Positions 1 through 8,462 of a stretch of 48,930 nt of DNA are shown in pieces. The notes beneath the pieces were generated by a model, which worked only from the letters and a program-made list of their open reading frames with translations, did not search any database and was not told where the DNA came from. Each line of letters starts with the position of its first letter. Positions within the stretch are counted from its first letter, which is position 1. Origin of the DNA: SAR116 cluster bacterium AG-447-C21 (GTDB lineage Bacteria > Pseudomonadota > Alphaproteobacteria > Thalassobaculales > Thalassobaculaceae); the NCBI GenBank assembly GCA_003212315.1, contig QCQB01000014.1, positions 1 to 48,930 of the forward strand. The letters are read 5' to 3'. The translations under genes and the position numbers were made by a program.

Positions 1-876
1 GGTCTTGGTTGGGAGGTATTAAGCAAGATAAATCCAGGTTTAATACTGTTAAGGGTATCAGGCTATGGACAAACAGGGCCTTATAAAAATAGGCCAGGGT
101 TCGCGAGAATAGCCCATGCTTATGGTGGCCTAACTTATCTATCGGGGATGCCCGGGCAAATTCCTGTTACTCCTGGATCAACCTCCCTGGGCGATTACAT
201 GACAGGTATGAATGGTTGCATAGGAATAATGATGGCCCTCAGGTACCGCGAAACGACGGGATTGGGACAAGTTGTGGACTGTGCATTATATGAGAGTGTA
301 TTTAGAGCGTTAGACGAGATAGCGCCTAGGTATGCGAGAGATGGTTTTGTGCGTGAACCGGAGGGCACTGGAACATTGAATGCTTGTCCTCATGGACATT
401 TCCCTTCGGGGGATGGAAAATTTTTAGCTATCGCTTGCACAACTGATAAAATGTTCGAGAGATTAGGTAATGCTATGCAACGGCCTGATCTAGTGCAAAA
501 GTATGGAAATCAAAAAGATCGTTTAAAAGATAGAGAAACAGTGCTCGCTGAAGTTGAAAAATGGACACGGTCGATGCCTAGGGATGATGTTATCGATATA
601 TGCACCGAGAATGGAGTTCCAGCTGGTGCTGTGAATTCTATAGAAGATATTTTTGCAGATCCGCATTTCTCGGCGCGTAAAACAATGAAAAACGTAAATG
701 TTGAAAAGGTGGGCGAAGTCACCGTTCCTAATGTTTTTCCTACTTTATCGGTTAGCCCTGGAGAAGTAAAAACACTTGGCCCCAGCCTTGGACAAAACAA
801 TTCGATTTTCTATGAAAAAGAGATGGGACTATCGGAGAACGAAATTCACGAACTAAAAGTAGATGGTGTAATATGA
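1..876 (+). CDS. CaiB/BaiF family CoA-transferase, 5'-truncated by window edge
   Basis: Class III CoA-transferases move CoA between carboxylic acids in the cytoplasm. The reading frame is open from base 1, so the gene begins outside the window. The visible part starts in the conserved RVSGYGQTGPY segment near base 55, followed by the GFARIAHAYGGL and GDYMTGMNG stretches typical of the family. About 291 codons are visible of a usual ~400, so the N-terminal third with the catalytic Asp is missing. It overlaps the next gene by 4 bases (ATGA), indicating one operon with a CitE-like lyase and an HpaB-like hydroxylase, so it probably activates an organic acid for breakdown. The substrate cannot be read from the sequence. 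Confidence 0.93.
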   Translation, partial: GLGWEVLSKINPGLILLRVSGYGQTGPYKNRPGFARIAHAYGGLTYLSGMPGQIPVTPGSTSLGDYMTGMNGCIGIMMALRYRETTGLGQVVDCALYESVFRALDEIAPRYARDGFVREPEGTGTLNACPHGHFPSGDGKFLAIACTTDKMFERLGNAMQRPDLVQKYGNQKDRLKDRETVLAEVEKWTRSMPRDDVIDICTENGVPAGAVNSIEDIFADPHFSARKTMKNVNVEKVGEVTVPNVFPTLSVSPGEVKTLGPSLGQNNSIFYEKEMGLSENEIHELKVDGVI

Positions 877-1757
877 GAGTACATGCAAATAGATCTTACT
901 TGTTCGCTCCAGGAAATCATGAGCGTCGGGTTGAGAAGGCTCTTGGTTTAGGCGCTGACGTTGTGATTTTAGATTTAGAAGATGCCGTTGCAATATCTGA
1001 AAAGAAAAGCACACGTGAATTAATAAATAAAACACTAGAGCAGCCTCGTAACTGTGCGGTTTTTGTTAGAGTGAACGCGTATGATACAGAATTTTGTTAT
1101 GGAGATATTTATTCCATTGTATCGGAAAACTTGGATGGTATTGTTCTACCAAAACTAGAGAGTTTAGAAGATCTTCGGTCCATTGATTGGTTACTTGGTA
1201 ATTTAGAACAGGAACGAGGGTTACCTAATGGATCGATTGATTTGATGCCAATCATAGAAACGGCGGTGGGCTTCGTGAATATACGCGACATAGCACGGGC
1301 AGACACAAGGGTTAAACGTCTTGCATTTGGAGGCGGGGATTACACGCGAGATTTGGGAATGGAATGGACCCTTAAAGAAGACGAGCTGCTGCCGGTCCGA
1401 TCCGAGATGGTTCTAGCATCGCGTTTTGGAAAACTGGAGCCACCAGTTGATACTGTTTTTATTCATATCAAAGAACACGATGCATTCCGTTCATCGTGTT
1501 CAAACATATTGGGGCTGGGGTTTCAGGGAAAAATGTGTATTCACCCAGATCAGGTTCCTGTAACGAACGAAACATTTACTCCTGATCCAGAGGAAGTTAA
1601 ATGGTCTCAAAGAGTTATTGATGAGTTTGCAAAAGCGGAGAAAGCCGGGATAGCTTCTATTCAAATAGATGGTTATTTTGTTGATTATCCTATAGTTGAA
1701 AAAGCACAAAGAACGGTTGATATTGCAACCTTACTCGAAAGTTTAAACTTAAATTGA
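873..1757 (+). CDS. HpcH/HpaI (CitE-like) aldolase/citrate lyase family protein
   Basis: This TIM-barrel lyase family cleaves or hydrolyses acyl-CoA thioesters such as malyl-CoA, citramalyl-CoA or citryl-CoA, with Mg2+. The 294-residue length is normal. Visible hallmarks are the N-terminal RSYLFAPGNHERRVEKAL, the metal-site LDLEDAV, the RVNAYD arginine, the IIETAVG glutamate and the late GFQGKMCIHPDQV loop typical of CitE-like proteins. The start codon overlaps the stop of the CoA-transferase, so the pair is translationally coupled. The context suggests thioester formation followed by C-C cleavage of a branched or hydroxylated acid. Whether it acts as lyase or thioesterase is undecided. Confidence 0.92.
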   Translation: MRVHANRSYLFAPGNHERRVEKALGLGADVVILDLEDAVAISEKKSTRELINKTLEQPRNCAVFVRVNAYDTEFCYGDIYSIVSENLDGIVLPKLESLEDLRSIDWLLGNLEQERGLPNGSIDLMPIIETAVGFVNIRDIARADTRVKRLAFGGGDYTRDLGMEWTLKEDELLPVRSEMVLASRFGKLEPPVDTVFIHIKEHDAFRSSCSNILGLGFQGKMCIHPDQVPVTNETFTPDPEEVKWSQRVIDEFAKAEKAGIASIQIDGYFVDYPIVEKAQRTVDIATLLESLNLN

Positions 1758-1787
1758 TTGGGCGACCTCTAGAGGGGAAATAGTTAC

Positions 1788-3338
1788 ATGATGAAGTCCA
1801 CTGAGGAATATAGAGATAGTCTTCGATCGTATAACCCGCGGGTTTTTATTGATGGGAGGCAGATCGAAAATGTAGCTGATGAGCCTCTTTTACAGCCGGG
1901 AATAAACGGTATTGGAATAACGTATGATTATGCGTCAAAACCCGAATTCGCTCCATTGATGCTAGCTCGTGAGCAAGAAACTGGCAAAATGGTTAACCGG
2001 TTACTCCATATAGATAGAACAACCGACGACCTACTGGCTAAACTGGAGGCAATTAGAATTTTATGTTGTGAGGCTGGATGCGTGCAACGTTATTTGGTTC
2101 ACGACGCTTTCAATGGACTATATCAGGCAACAAAAAGATGTGATGCAGAAGAAGGAACAAGTTACTTTGAACGTTTTCGGGACTTCATGATAGAAGTGCA
2201 GGATAAAGACCTGAGCTATGGCATAGCGATGACCGATGCAAAGGGTGATAGATCAAAGAAACCGCATCAACAACAGCATATGGATAGTTATCTTCATATC
2301 GTAGAAGAAAGACCGGATGGAATAGTCATATCAGGGACTAAAGCTATAGTAACGTCGGCTCCTTACATGCATGGATTCATTGTAATGCCCTGCAGGGCTA
2401 TGACGCCTGATGATACGGCATTTGCCGTCTGTTGTGCCGTACCAGTAGACGCGGAAGGTATAACAATCTCGGCGCGGCCAGCCGGTCGGCCGGGAGAAGA
2501 GGCTGCTGTATTCTCAAAACGCTATGGCCAGACAACGGGGATTGTCATTTTTGATAATGTTTTTGTGCCGATGGAAAGAGTTTTTCTCAAAGGGGAAACA
2601 TCCATGTCAGAGCATTTAACCTACGCTTACGCGACACATCATAGACACTCTTGCATAGCAGCCAGAGCGGGGTTTGGGGATCTTTTAATTGGCGCTGGAG
2701 CAAGCATCATCGAGGCGAATGGACTGGACCCGGAACGTCACACTCATCTTCGTGACGATATGGTAGAACTCATAAAAATTGTTGAAGGGTTCTTTGCGAC
2801 TGGTGTAGCCGCATCCACTTATGGTCAAAGAGATGGAAGCGGTAATATTATGCCAGAACCTGTGTTTTCTAATATTGGTAAGTTATTAATGGCCACTCAA
2901 ATTTATGATATGCATAGACTTGCCCACAATGTATCTGGTGGACTGATTGTGGCGCTACCTTCCCCTCATGAGGATCATAACCCTATTACCGCAGGGACTT
3001 TATCAGAAGTTATGCAAGGAAACCCGAACATTCCCGCGGCAAAAAGAATGCAAGCTATGCGATTAATGGATGATTTAACGGCATCGCATCAAGCTGGATG
3101 GTATTCCGTGATATCGCTTCATGGTGGCGGATCGCCGGAAGCAATGAAACGAGAGATATGGAGAAATTATCCAGTTGCAGAGAAAAAAGAAATAGTGCAG
3201 CAGTTAATGGATAGAGACATGCTAACTCGTACCGATGGTAAAAAACCGGATAAACAGCCAGGTCGATGCTGTCCGATTGGTTGTCGTGTGCCTGGATTCC
3301 TTCTCAACGAAGAAAATCAAAAGGAAGCAGCCGAGTGA
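1788..3338 (+). CDS. 4-hydroxyphenylacetate 3-hydroxylase (HpaB)/4-hydroxybutyryl-CoA dehydratase (AbfD) superfamily protein
   Basis: Flavoprotein of the HpaB/AbfD superfamily, 516 residues, with the usual N-terminal YRDSLRSYNPRVFIDG, central AMTDAKGDRSKKP, FDNVFVPMERVF and C-terminal SLHGGGSPEAMKREI. Aligned from memory with AbfD, whose 4Fe-4S cluster uses three Cys and one His, C98 and H285 are kept but the other two ligands are Y102 and A292. A cluster-dependent dehydratase is therefore unlikely and an FADH2-dependent hydroxylase is more likely. The C-terminus has an unusual CCPIGC group. It lies 30 bp after the CitE-like gene and is probably the last gene of the operon. No flavin reductase partner (HpaC) is visible in the window. 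Confidence 0.85.
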   Translation: MMKSTEEYRDSLRSYNPRVFIDGRQIENVADEPLLQPGINGIGITYDYASKPEFAPLMLAREQETGKMVNRLLHIDRTTDDLLAKLEAIRILCCEAGCVQRYLVHDAFNGLYQATKRCDAEEGTSYFERFRDFMIEVQDKDLSYGIAMTDAKGDRSKKPHQQQHMDSYLHIVEERPDGIVISGTKAIVTSAPYMHGFIVMPCRAMTPDDTAFAVCCAVPVDAEGITISARPAGRPGEEAAVFSKRYGQTTGIVIFDNVFVPMERVFLKGETSMSEHLTYAYATHHRHSCIAARAGFGDLLIGAGASIIEANGLDPERHTHLRDDMVELIKIVEGFFATGVAASTYGQRDGSGNIMPEPVFSNIGKLLMATQIYDMHRLAHNVSGGLIVALPSPHEDHNPITAGTLSEVMQGNPNIPAAKRMQAMRLMDDLTASHQAGWYSVISLHGGGSPEAMKREIWRNYPVAEKKEIVQQLMDRDMLTRTDGKKPDKQPGRCCPIGCRVPGFLLNEENQKEAAE

Positions 3339-3426
3339 TTTAAAGTTTCAAAAAACGATCTAAGGTGCCTCCTCGATATCCAAATCCATTGGTTCAATCA
3401 TCTCATATAATAAACATTGATCTTCC

Positions 3427-4146
3427 GTGACCCATATTTTTTCCTTCTTTAAAATATTCATTATTTCCATTTTGCTGAATATTGTAGGTACACCCATATT
3501 GACCGCGGACATTTATAAATTGCCGCTAATAGATACAAACCCGTTCGAGCTCTACGGCGACCAAATTATTTTTGATGTTGTTAGAGAAGGAAAGAGAGTG
3601 GGCATACATGTTGTTGACTTTCAGGGCGGCCCTAATAATTTAATTGTTACCAGTAAATTTAGCTTAAAAATCGACATACTTTTTATAAATGCGTATTCTT
3701 TTGAGTATTCTTCTCAAGCTAATTGGAAAGACGGTGTACTGCATGATTTGTCGGTCTTGGTAAACGATGATGGGGAAAAATTCTCATTAAAGGCTCAAAA
3801 ACGTTCTAACTATTTAACTATTTCCAACGGTCAGGAAGGTTTTCAGGTGCCATTGCCTATTTATCCCACAAATCACTGGAATGCGGGTGTTTTAGATCAA
3901 AACAAGGTCCTAAATACTCTGACTGGGGAGTTGAATAATGTAGAGATCGTTGAAAAAGGATATGAAATGGTCGAAACAGGACAAGGCAAAGTCAAAGCTA
4001 TGAGGTATGCTTATACGGGGGACCTCGAGACTGAAATTTGGTATGATGAAAAGAAGCGCTGGGTCGGTATGGAATTTGTTGGTAGTGACGGAAGCCATAT
4101 AAAATATCTCTGTCAAAAATGTTCTTCTGTATCGCGAGAAAAATAA
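3427..4146 (+). CDS. DUF6134-like secreted protein of unknown function
   Basis: A 239-residue protein with a GTG start and an N-terminal hydrophobic segment (residues about 5-24, ending near a TPILTADIY cleavage-like site), so probably exported to the periplasm. The rest is beta-rich with no catalytic motif, resembling the DUF3108/DUF6134 type of proteobacterial proteins. The C-terminus has a CQKC pair. It is the first gene of a rightward set with an SDR (6 bp downstream) and an NTF2-like protein, facing the leftward stress-lipid operon. Proteins of this kind are often encoded with COG2907/DUF1365/CFA clusters, which suggests an envelope or lipid role. Family assignment is from memory and moderate. 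Confidence 0.7.
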   Translation: MTHIFSFFKIFIISILLNIVGTPILTADIYKLPLIDTNPFELYGDQIIFDVVREGKRVGIHVVDFQGGPNNLIVTSKFSLKIDILFINAYSFEYSSQANWKDGVLHDLSVLVNDDGEKFSLKAQKRSNYLTISNGQEGFQVPLPIYPTNHWNAGVLDQNKVLNTLTGELNNVEIVEKGYEMVETGQGKVKAMRYAYTGDLETEIWYDEKKRWVGMEFVGSDGSHIKYLCQKCSSVSREK

Positions 4147-4152
4147 AACCTA

Positions 4153-4911
4153 ATGAATGATCAATCAGAAAAGAGGGTTTGGATCACAGGAGCTGGCAAG
4201 GGTATAGGGCGTGCTCTTTCTAAGTTAATGGTTAAGGAAGGTTGGGTTGTAGCAGCAACATCACGAACCAAAGAGGATCTTTTGAGCCTGGTTAACGAAT
4301 GTCCATTAAATACAGTCATCCCTTTCCCGCTTGACGTATCTAATCACAAAAAAACTATATCAACTGTACGTGCAATTGAGAAAACGTTGGGCCAGATCGA
4401 TTTAGTTATTTTAAATGCGGGAACACATACCCCTGTTCCTGCAACCAATTTTTCCGTCGAACAAATTAGAAATCTAATGGAGATCAACTTTATGGGGATC
4501 GTTCATGGTCTTTCAGAAGTTATTCCTAAGTTCATAAAAGAAAAACGAGGGCATATTGTAGTTGTAGCATCGTTAGCTGGTTATCGAGGACTTCCTTCTG
4601 CATCGGCATACGGCGCCAGTAAAGCGGCTATAATCAATATGTGCGAGGCCTTGAGGCCGGAGCTTTTAGAGCATAATGTTCGACTAAGCCTTATCAACCC
4701 TGGTTTTGTTGAAACACCGCTTACCGATAAAAACGATTTTGAGATGCCTTTCATCATATCAGCCGAAGAAGCCGCAAAGCGTATTCTCGCGGGTATTGGG
4801 TCCAAAAAATTTGAAATAGCATTCCCAAAACGTCTGGTTTTCCCTATGACCTTACTTAAGTTCCTGCCGGATAGCCTGTTCTTCGCTCTTACCAAAAAAA
4901 TGCTCAAATAA
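4153..4911 (+). CDS. SDR family NAD(P)-dependent oxidoreductase
   Basis: Classical short-chain dehydrogenase, 252 residues: nucleotide-binding TGAGKGIG (residues 11-18), NAG motif, catalytic Ser in VVASLAG, and YGASK with the Tyr-Lys pair. A C-terminal hydrophobic stretch (LVFPMTLLKFLPDSLFFALT) may attach it to the membrane, as in SDRs acting on lipids. Its stop codon overlaps the next start by one base (TAATG), so it is coupled to the NTF2-like gene. SDR plus NTF2-like pairs recur beside ChrR/DUF1365/CFA clusters in proteobacteria, so a role in the same lipid-modification pathway is inferred. Confidence 0.92.
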   Translation: MNDQSEKRVWITGAGKGIGRALSKLMVKEGWVVAATSRTKEDLLSLVNECPLNTVIPFPLDVSNHKKTISTVRAIEKTLGQIDLVILNAGTHTPVPATNFSVEQIRNLMEINFMGIVHGLSEVIPKFIKEKRGHIVVVASLAGYRGLPSASAYGASKAAIINMCEALRPELLEHNVRLSLINPGFVETPLTDKNDFEMPFIISAEEAAKRILAGIGSKKFEIAFPKRLVFPMTLLKFLPDSLFFALTKKMLK

Positions 4912-5330
4912 TGAGTGTCGATCTCAACGAATATATAAAGTTTCTGGAAAAACTTAGTCCAGAAACTTTGGACAAAATATCTATCCATGTTGCGCCAAAT
5001 ATTCGCTTTAAAGATCCATTTAATGACGTAGAAGGCATTGAAGAAATGAAAATGATATTTTCTCATATGTTTGAGGAAATAAAAGATATCTCGTTTAAGG
5101 TCACTAAGTCATTCGCTGGTGATAGCAGCGGTTGTATTGAATGGACTTTTTCTGGAAAACTTAGAGGAAATCCCTGGATGTTTAACGGAACGAGCATTCT
5201 CGTTTTTGATCATACGGGGCTAATTGTAGAACATACCGACTACTGGGATGCAGCGCGGGAGTTTTATGAGAAAATTCCATTTATCGGATGGGTTCTGACC
5301 GTAATTCGAAAGCGGCTTGCCGTGAACTAG
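4911..5330 (+). CDS. Nuclear transport factor 2-like (SnoaL-like) protein
   Basis: A 139-residue NTF2-like alpha+beta barrel protein: N-terminal LNEYIKFLEKLSPETL helix, RFKDPFNDVEGIEEMKMIF typical of the SnoaL-like fold, and a C-terminal VEHTDYWDAAREFYEKIPFIGWVL segment. Translation is coupled to the SDR (stop and start share one base). Its last 50 bases overlap the 3' end of the convergent DUF3833 gene. Function is unknown; the pocket could bind or isomerise a lipid or polyketide-like substrate with the SDR. Confidence 0.88.
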   Translation: MSVDLNEYIKFLEKLSPETLDKISIHVAPNIRFKDPFNDVEGIEEMKMIFSHMFEEIKDISFKVTKSFAGDSSGCIEWTFSGKLRGNPWMFNGTSILVFDHTGLIVEHTDYWDAAREFYEKIPFIGWVLTVIRKRLAVN

Positions 5331-5826
5331 GAATATAGTTTTCAGGAGCAGAATTGGGTTTATTTTTGATAAATGTGAGGGTAACTACTCCAATTTCGAC
5401 ACCCAGTTTACTCACCCTTGCCTTGCTCAGTAAAACCCCTTCGGGTTGAAGGTACATGCGATCATTAAAGTGCACATTAATAGAACGATCATTTATTTTT
5501 ATCTTCATGTCATACTGCCAGGTTAATGTATTCCCGCCACATTCCCCCAATGCCGTTCCGATAATATCGTCAGCATATCCTTTATATTTGTTTCCATCTT
5601 CCTTTTTTATGGTCCAAATTCGGTTTTCTAGTTCTCCATCGATATAAGTGAAGTTCTCCTCTAGCCGGAGTACCTTGCCATCCCATCTACCATCAATATC
5701 AACAGAAAATTGTTTTCTGACGTTTCCAAATCGATCTTCGAACATTCCCCAAGCTTTTGTTTTCCCGTTAAAAAAATCTTCGATCACAAACATCTGGGGC
5801 ACGTTGGTACACTTTTCTATAGTCAT
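5281..5826 (-). CDS. DUF3833 family protein
   Basis: The DUF3833 core is clear: FVIEDFFNGKTKAWGMFEDRFGNV, then VDIDGRWDG and a C-terminal half of alternating beta strands. Most relatives are outer-membrane lipoproteins, but here the N-terminus is short and weakly hydrophobic, with one Cys near the start (MTIEKC) and no convincing signal peptide. I chose the ATG at 5826. A GTG at 5889 would add 21 residues. It is the last gene of the leftward stress operon, after the MFS gene. Function is unknown; family members cluster with CFA-like methyltransferases and DUF1365. Its 3' end overlaps the convergent NTF2-like gene by 50 bp. Confidence 0.85.
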   Translation of the reverse strand: MTIEKCTNVPQMFVIEDFFNGKTKAWGMFEDRFGNVRKQFSVDIDGRWDGKVLRLEENFTYIDGELENRIWTIKKEDGNKYKGYADDIIGTALGECGGNTLTWQYDMKIKINDRSINVHFNDRMYLQPEGVLLSKARVSKLGVEIGVVTLTFIKNKPNSAPENYIPSSRQAAFELRSEPIR

Positions 5827-5901
5827 AACATTAAGGCCAATTTTAAAGTGAGAACAATAGAGGTTGTCACGGTTATTAAACGGAACCACTATGGGGCCGG
5901 T

Positions 5902-7224
5902 TTACCTGTGAGCGCTTTTTAAACGGCGGATAATTACATCGTGTTTTCGCTTATCAAGCGGGAAGTTCCAAATAACCCGGATCGTTATAGCCTTCAATAC
6001 GACTGGCACTAGGGCATAGATCACTACCAAAAAGATCTTTCCTTCGGGATCAGATTCGCTTGGATCAAATCCAAGCAAATCAAGCGCGGGAAAAGCAAAG
6101 CCAATACTGATTGCTAACGCTAACTTTGTACTCATTCCCCACAGTGAAAATAACAACCCTGTCCTGCGTTTCTTAAACTTCAATGCGTCATAGTCCACGA
6201 CATCGGCTTGCATGGCCGGTGGTAGGCTGAGATCTGCCGCCAGACACATCCCTGTTATTACACATACTACACCGAAAAATATAAAGCTTCCCTCTGGAAG
6301 AAATATGACAGTTACAAAACTGACGCTGGCAATAACCATTGCCCAACACCAGATCTTATGCTTTCCAATTAATTTGCTGAGGTTCAGCCAAACAGGCATT
6401 GCTAGAACTGTGCAACCGAAATATAGAACAACATATAAAGCTCTCTGTGTCTCGGTTGTTCCTAAAATATTATCCAAGTATAGAAAAAATAAAACAGCGG
6501 GAATACCATTAGCTATTCCGTTTAATAGCCAAGCTGATAATAAACGCACGAATAATTTATTTTTTACTAGAGATTTTACTGAACTTAACACAGAAGTTTT
6601 AGTGGTGTTGGTCACTCTGGCTCTAGAGATTTCTGAATCAGGCACCAGAAATAAGAGAAAAGGTAGGGTTATCGCCCCTGCGAAAATCGTTATCCAGGCA
6701 AGCAACCCTATGCTTTTTGGTTCTGACCAACCCATGAAAGTCGCACCTGCGATTAAGGCTCCAGCAGCAAGGATCCCTAGAATACTTATACACTCACGGT
6801 ATGACGTTATTCGAGTTCTTTCGTGGTAATCAGACGACAATTCAGCGCCCCAGGCAAGGTAGGGAACGGCAAACATCGTCCACCCAACATACAAGGTGAC
6901 TGACCATGATAGTAAATAAACGATCCCTGCATCGGGGTCGGGATTCAGAAGTTGGTGGATCCCAATACCGGCGATTAATGCCCCCGCGAGAATCCAGGGT
7001 TTCCTATGATTGTTTCTGAAGGCGAATTTATCACTAAGAAGTCCTATCAATGGATCAGTCAACGTATCAATTAGTCTTGCTATTAAGAGAACGATGCCAG
7101 TTATGGTTAAACCTAAATCTAAATGAACCCCGTATAACGTTGGTAGGTAGATATATACAGGGATAGTTGGCAAAGCCGTCGCAAATGCAGGACCGGTGTA
7201 TGATGAAAGAATACGGATCCGCAT
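5902..7224 (-). CDS. MFS transporter, GPH/MelB-like (COG2211)
   Basis: A 440-residue inner-membrane protein with about 12 hydrophobic segments. It has the GPH-type loop LIDTLTDPLIGLLSDKF near residue 54 and the later YDALKFKKRRTGLLFSLWG typical of MelB-like carriers. Sugar/cation symporters share this family, but members linked to CFA/DUF1365 clusters are orphan and may move a lipid or lysolipid. The gene sits 8 bp after the methyltransferase gene in the same leftward operon, which argues for a lipid-linked role instead of sugar uptake. Confidence 0.9.
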   Translation of the reverse strand: MRIRILSSYTGPAFATALPTIPVYIYLPTLYGVHLDLGLTITGIVLLIARLIDTLTDPLIGLLSDKFAFRNNHRKPWILAGALIAGIGIHQLLNPDPDAGIVYLLSWSVTLYVGWTMFAVPYLAWGAELSSDYHERTRITSYRECISILGILAAGALIAGATFMGWSEPKSIGLLAWITIFAGAITLPFLLFLVPDSEISRARVTNTTKTSVLSSVKSLVKNKLFVRLLSAWLLNGIANGIPAVLFFLYLDNILGTTETQRALYVVLYFGCTVLAMPVWLNLSKLIGKHKIWCWAMVIASVSFVTVIFLPEGSFIFFGVVCVITGMCLAADLSLPPAMQADVVDYDALKFKKRRTGLLFSLWGMSTKLALAISIGFAFPALDLLGFDPSESDPEGKIFLVVIYALVPVVLKAITIRVIWNFPLDKRKHDVIIRRLKSAHR

Positions 7225-7232
7225 ACTAATAG

Positions 7233-8462
7233 TTATTTATGGTCAATTACGAATTGTCCAACATCTATGTGGCCATTTTCAAATCCCGCTTCGCAGTAAC
7301 TCAAATAGTATTTCCACATCCGTCTAAATCGCTCATCGAATCCTAAAGGTTCGATGTCATCCCACCGATAATCAAAAGTTTTTTGCCAACGACGCAAAGT
7401 TTCTGCATAAGATTTTCCAAAAAAGTAGGCGTCTGAAATAACTAACCCAGCCTTTGTTATCGATGAGTTAAAGGCAGAAGGACTCGGCAAAACGCCGCCT
7501 GGAAAAATATATTTCTGTATGAAATCAGGTTCCTTTTTATACTTATCGAAGAAAGGGTCAGCAATAGTAATGCTTTGGATGGCGGCCCTACCCTCTCGTT
7601 TGAGCCGGTTGCCGATTATGGTAAAATAGTTGTGCCAATTCTCCTGTCCGACGGCCTCGAACATTTCTATGGAAACAATCTTATCATAGCTACCTTCAAC
7701 ATCCCTGTAATCCTGTATTCGGATATCTACTAGATTACTTAGTTGTGCTTTAGCCATTCTATCTTTGGCAAACGAGGCTTGTTCTTTTGATAATGTTAGG
7801 CCAACTACATTGCACTTGAATTCTTTTGCGGCTATTTCCGCAAAACCACCCCAGCCGCAGCCAATTTCGAGGATTGTTTGGCCTTCTTTTAAATTGAGTT
7901 GTTCTGCCAGCCGAAGATACTTATTCCTTTGGGCTACTTCATGATCAACAGTGAGATCGTGAAATAACCCAGAGGAATATGACATAGAGTTATCAAGCCA
8001 ATTAGAATAAAATCTATTCCCGAGATCATAGTGCGCCGCGATATTCTTTTTACTGCCTCTGCGACTATTAGCTCTCCATCCGTGTTTTATTCTATTGAAT
8101 ATACTCATTAATTTCGAAGGCGCAGCGGCGCTTCCCAAGGCTCTTTCATTGAGTTCACCCAAGCGAATTAAGGCAGTAAGGTTTGGGGTGTCCCACTCTT
8201 CTGCCATAAAACCTTCAGCAAGACCAATATCGCCAGATATTATTAAACGACGAACCAAATTGGTTTTGTGTATGTTTATTTTTGCGGCTGGACCATCAAT
8301 AAGGCCGGTGAATATTCTTTTAGAACCAGAGGGAAACTGGACCTCAAGGGTCCCTATCTGTATGCGATCTAGCCATTTGGTCAGTATATATTCGCTCCCC
8401 CATAAAAAGGGTTTCGTATATTTGTACTGCCTCGGTTCTGGTTTAAATTCATCTCTAATCAT
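7233..8462 (-). CDS. Cyclopropane-fatty-acyl-phospholipid synthase-like SAM methyltransferase
   Basis: A 409-residue class I SAM methyltransferase of the CFA-synthase family: AAHYDLGNRFY (residues 142-152), SAM motif LEIGCGWGGF (198-207), SIEMFEAVG (264-272), QKYIFPGGVLPS and a C-terminal YLSYCEAGF. Compared from memory with E. coli Cfa, the active-site Cys of the YSC motif is Ser163 and the bicarbonate-binding His of LLHTI is Gln296, so classical cyclopropanation is not certain. CFA-like enzymes of RpoE/ChrR regulons include UfaM, which methylates vaccenoyl chains for furan fatty acid synthesis in Rhodobacter sphaeroides. It abuts the DUF1365 gene with no gap. Confidence 0.9.
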   Translation of the reverse strand: MIRDEFKPEPRQYKYTKPFLWGSEYILTKWLDRIQIGTLEVQFPSGSKRIFTGLIDGPAAKINIHKTNLVRRLIISGDIGLAEGFMAEEWDTPNLTALIRLGELNERALGSAAAPSKLMSIFNRIKHGWRANSRRGSKKNIAAHYDLGNRFYSNWLDNSMSYSSGLFHDLTVDHEVAQRNKYLRLAEQLNLKEGQTILEIGCGWGGFAEIAAKEFKCNVVGLTLSKEQASFAKDRMAKAQLSNLVDIRIQDYRDVEGSYDKIVSIEMFEAVGQENWHNYFTIIGNRLKREGRAAIQSITIADPFFDKYKKEPDFIQKYIFPGGVLPSPSAFNSSITKAGLVISDAYFFGKSYAETLRRWQKTFDYRWDDIEPLGFDERFRRMWKYYLSYCEAGFENGHIDVGQFVIDHK

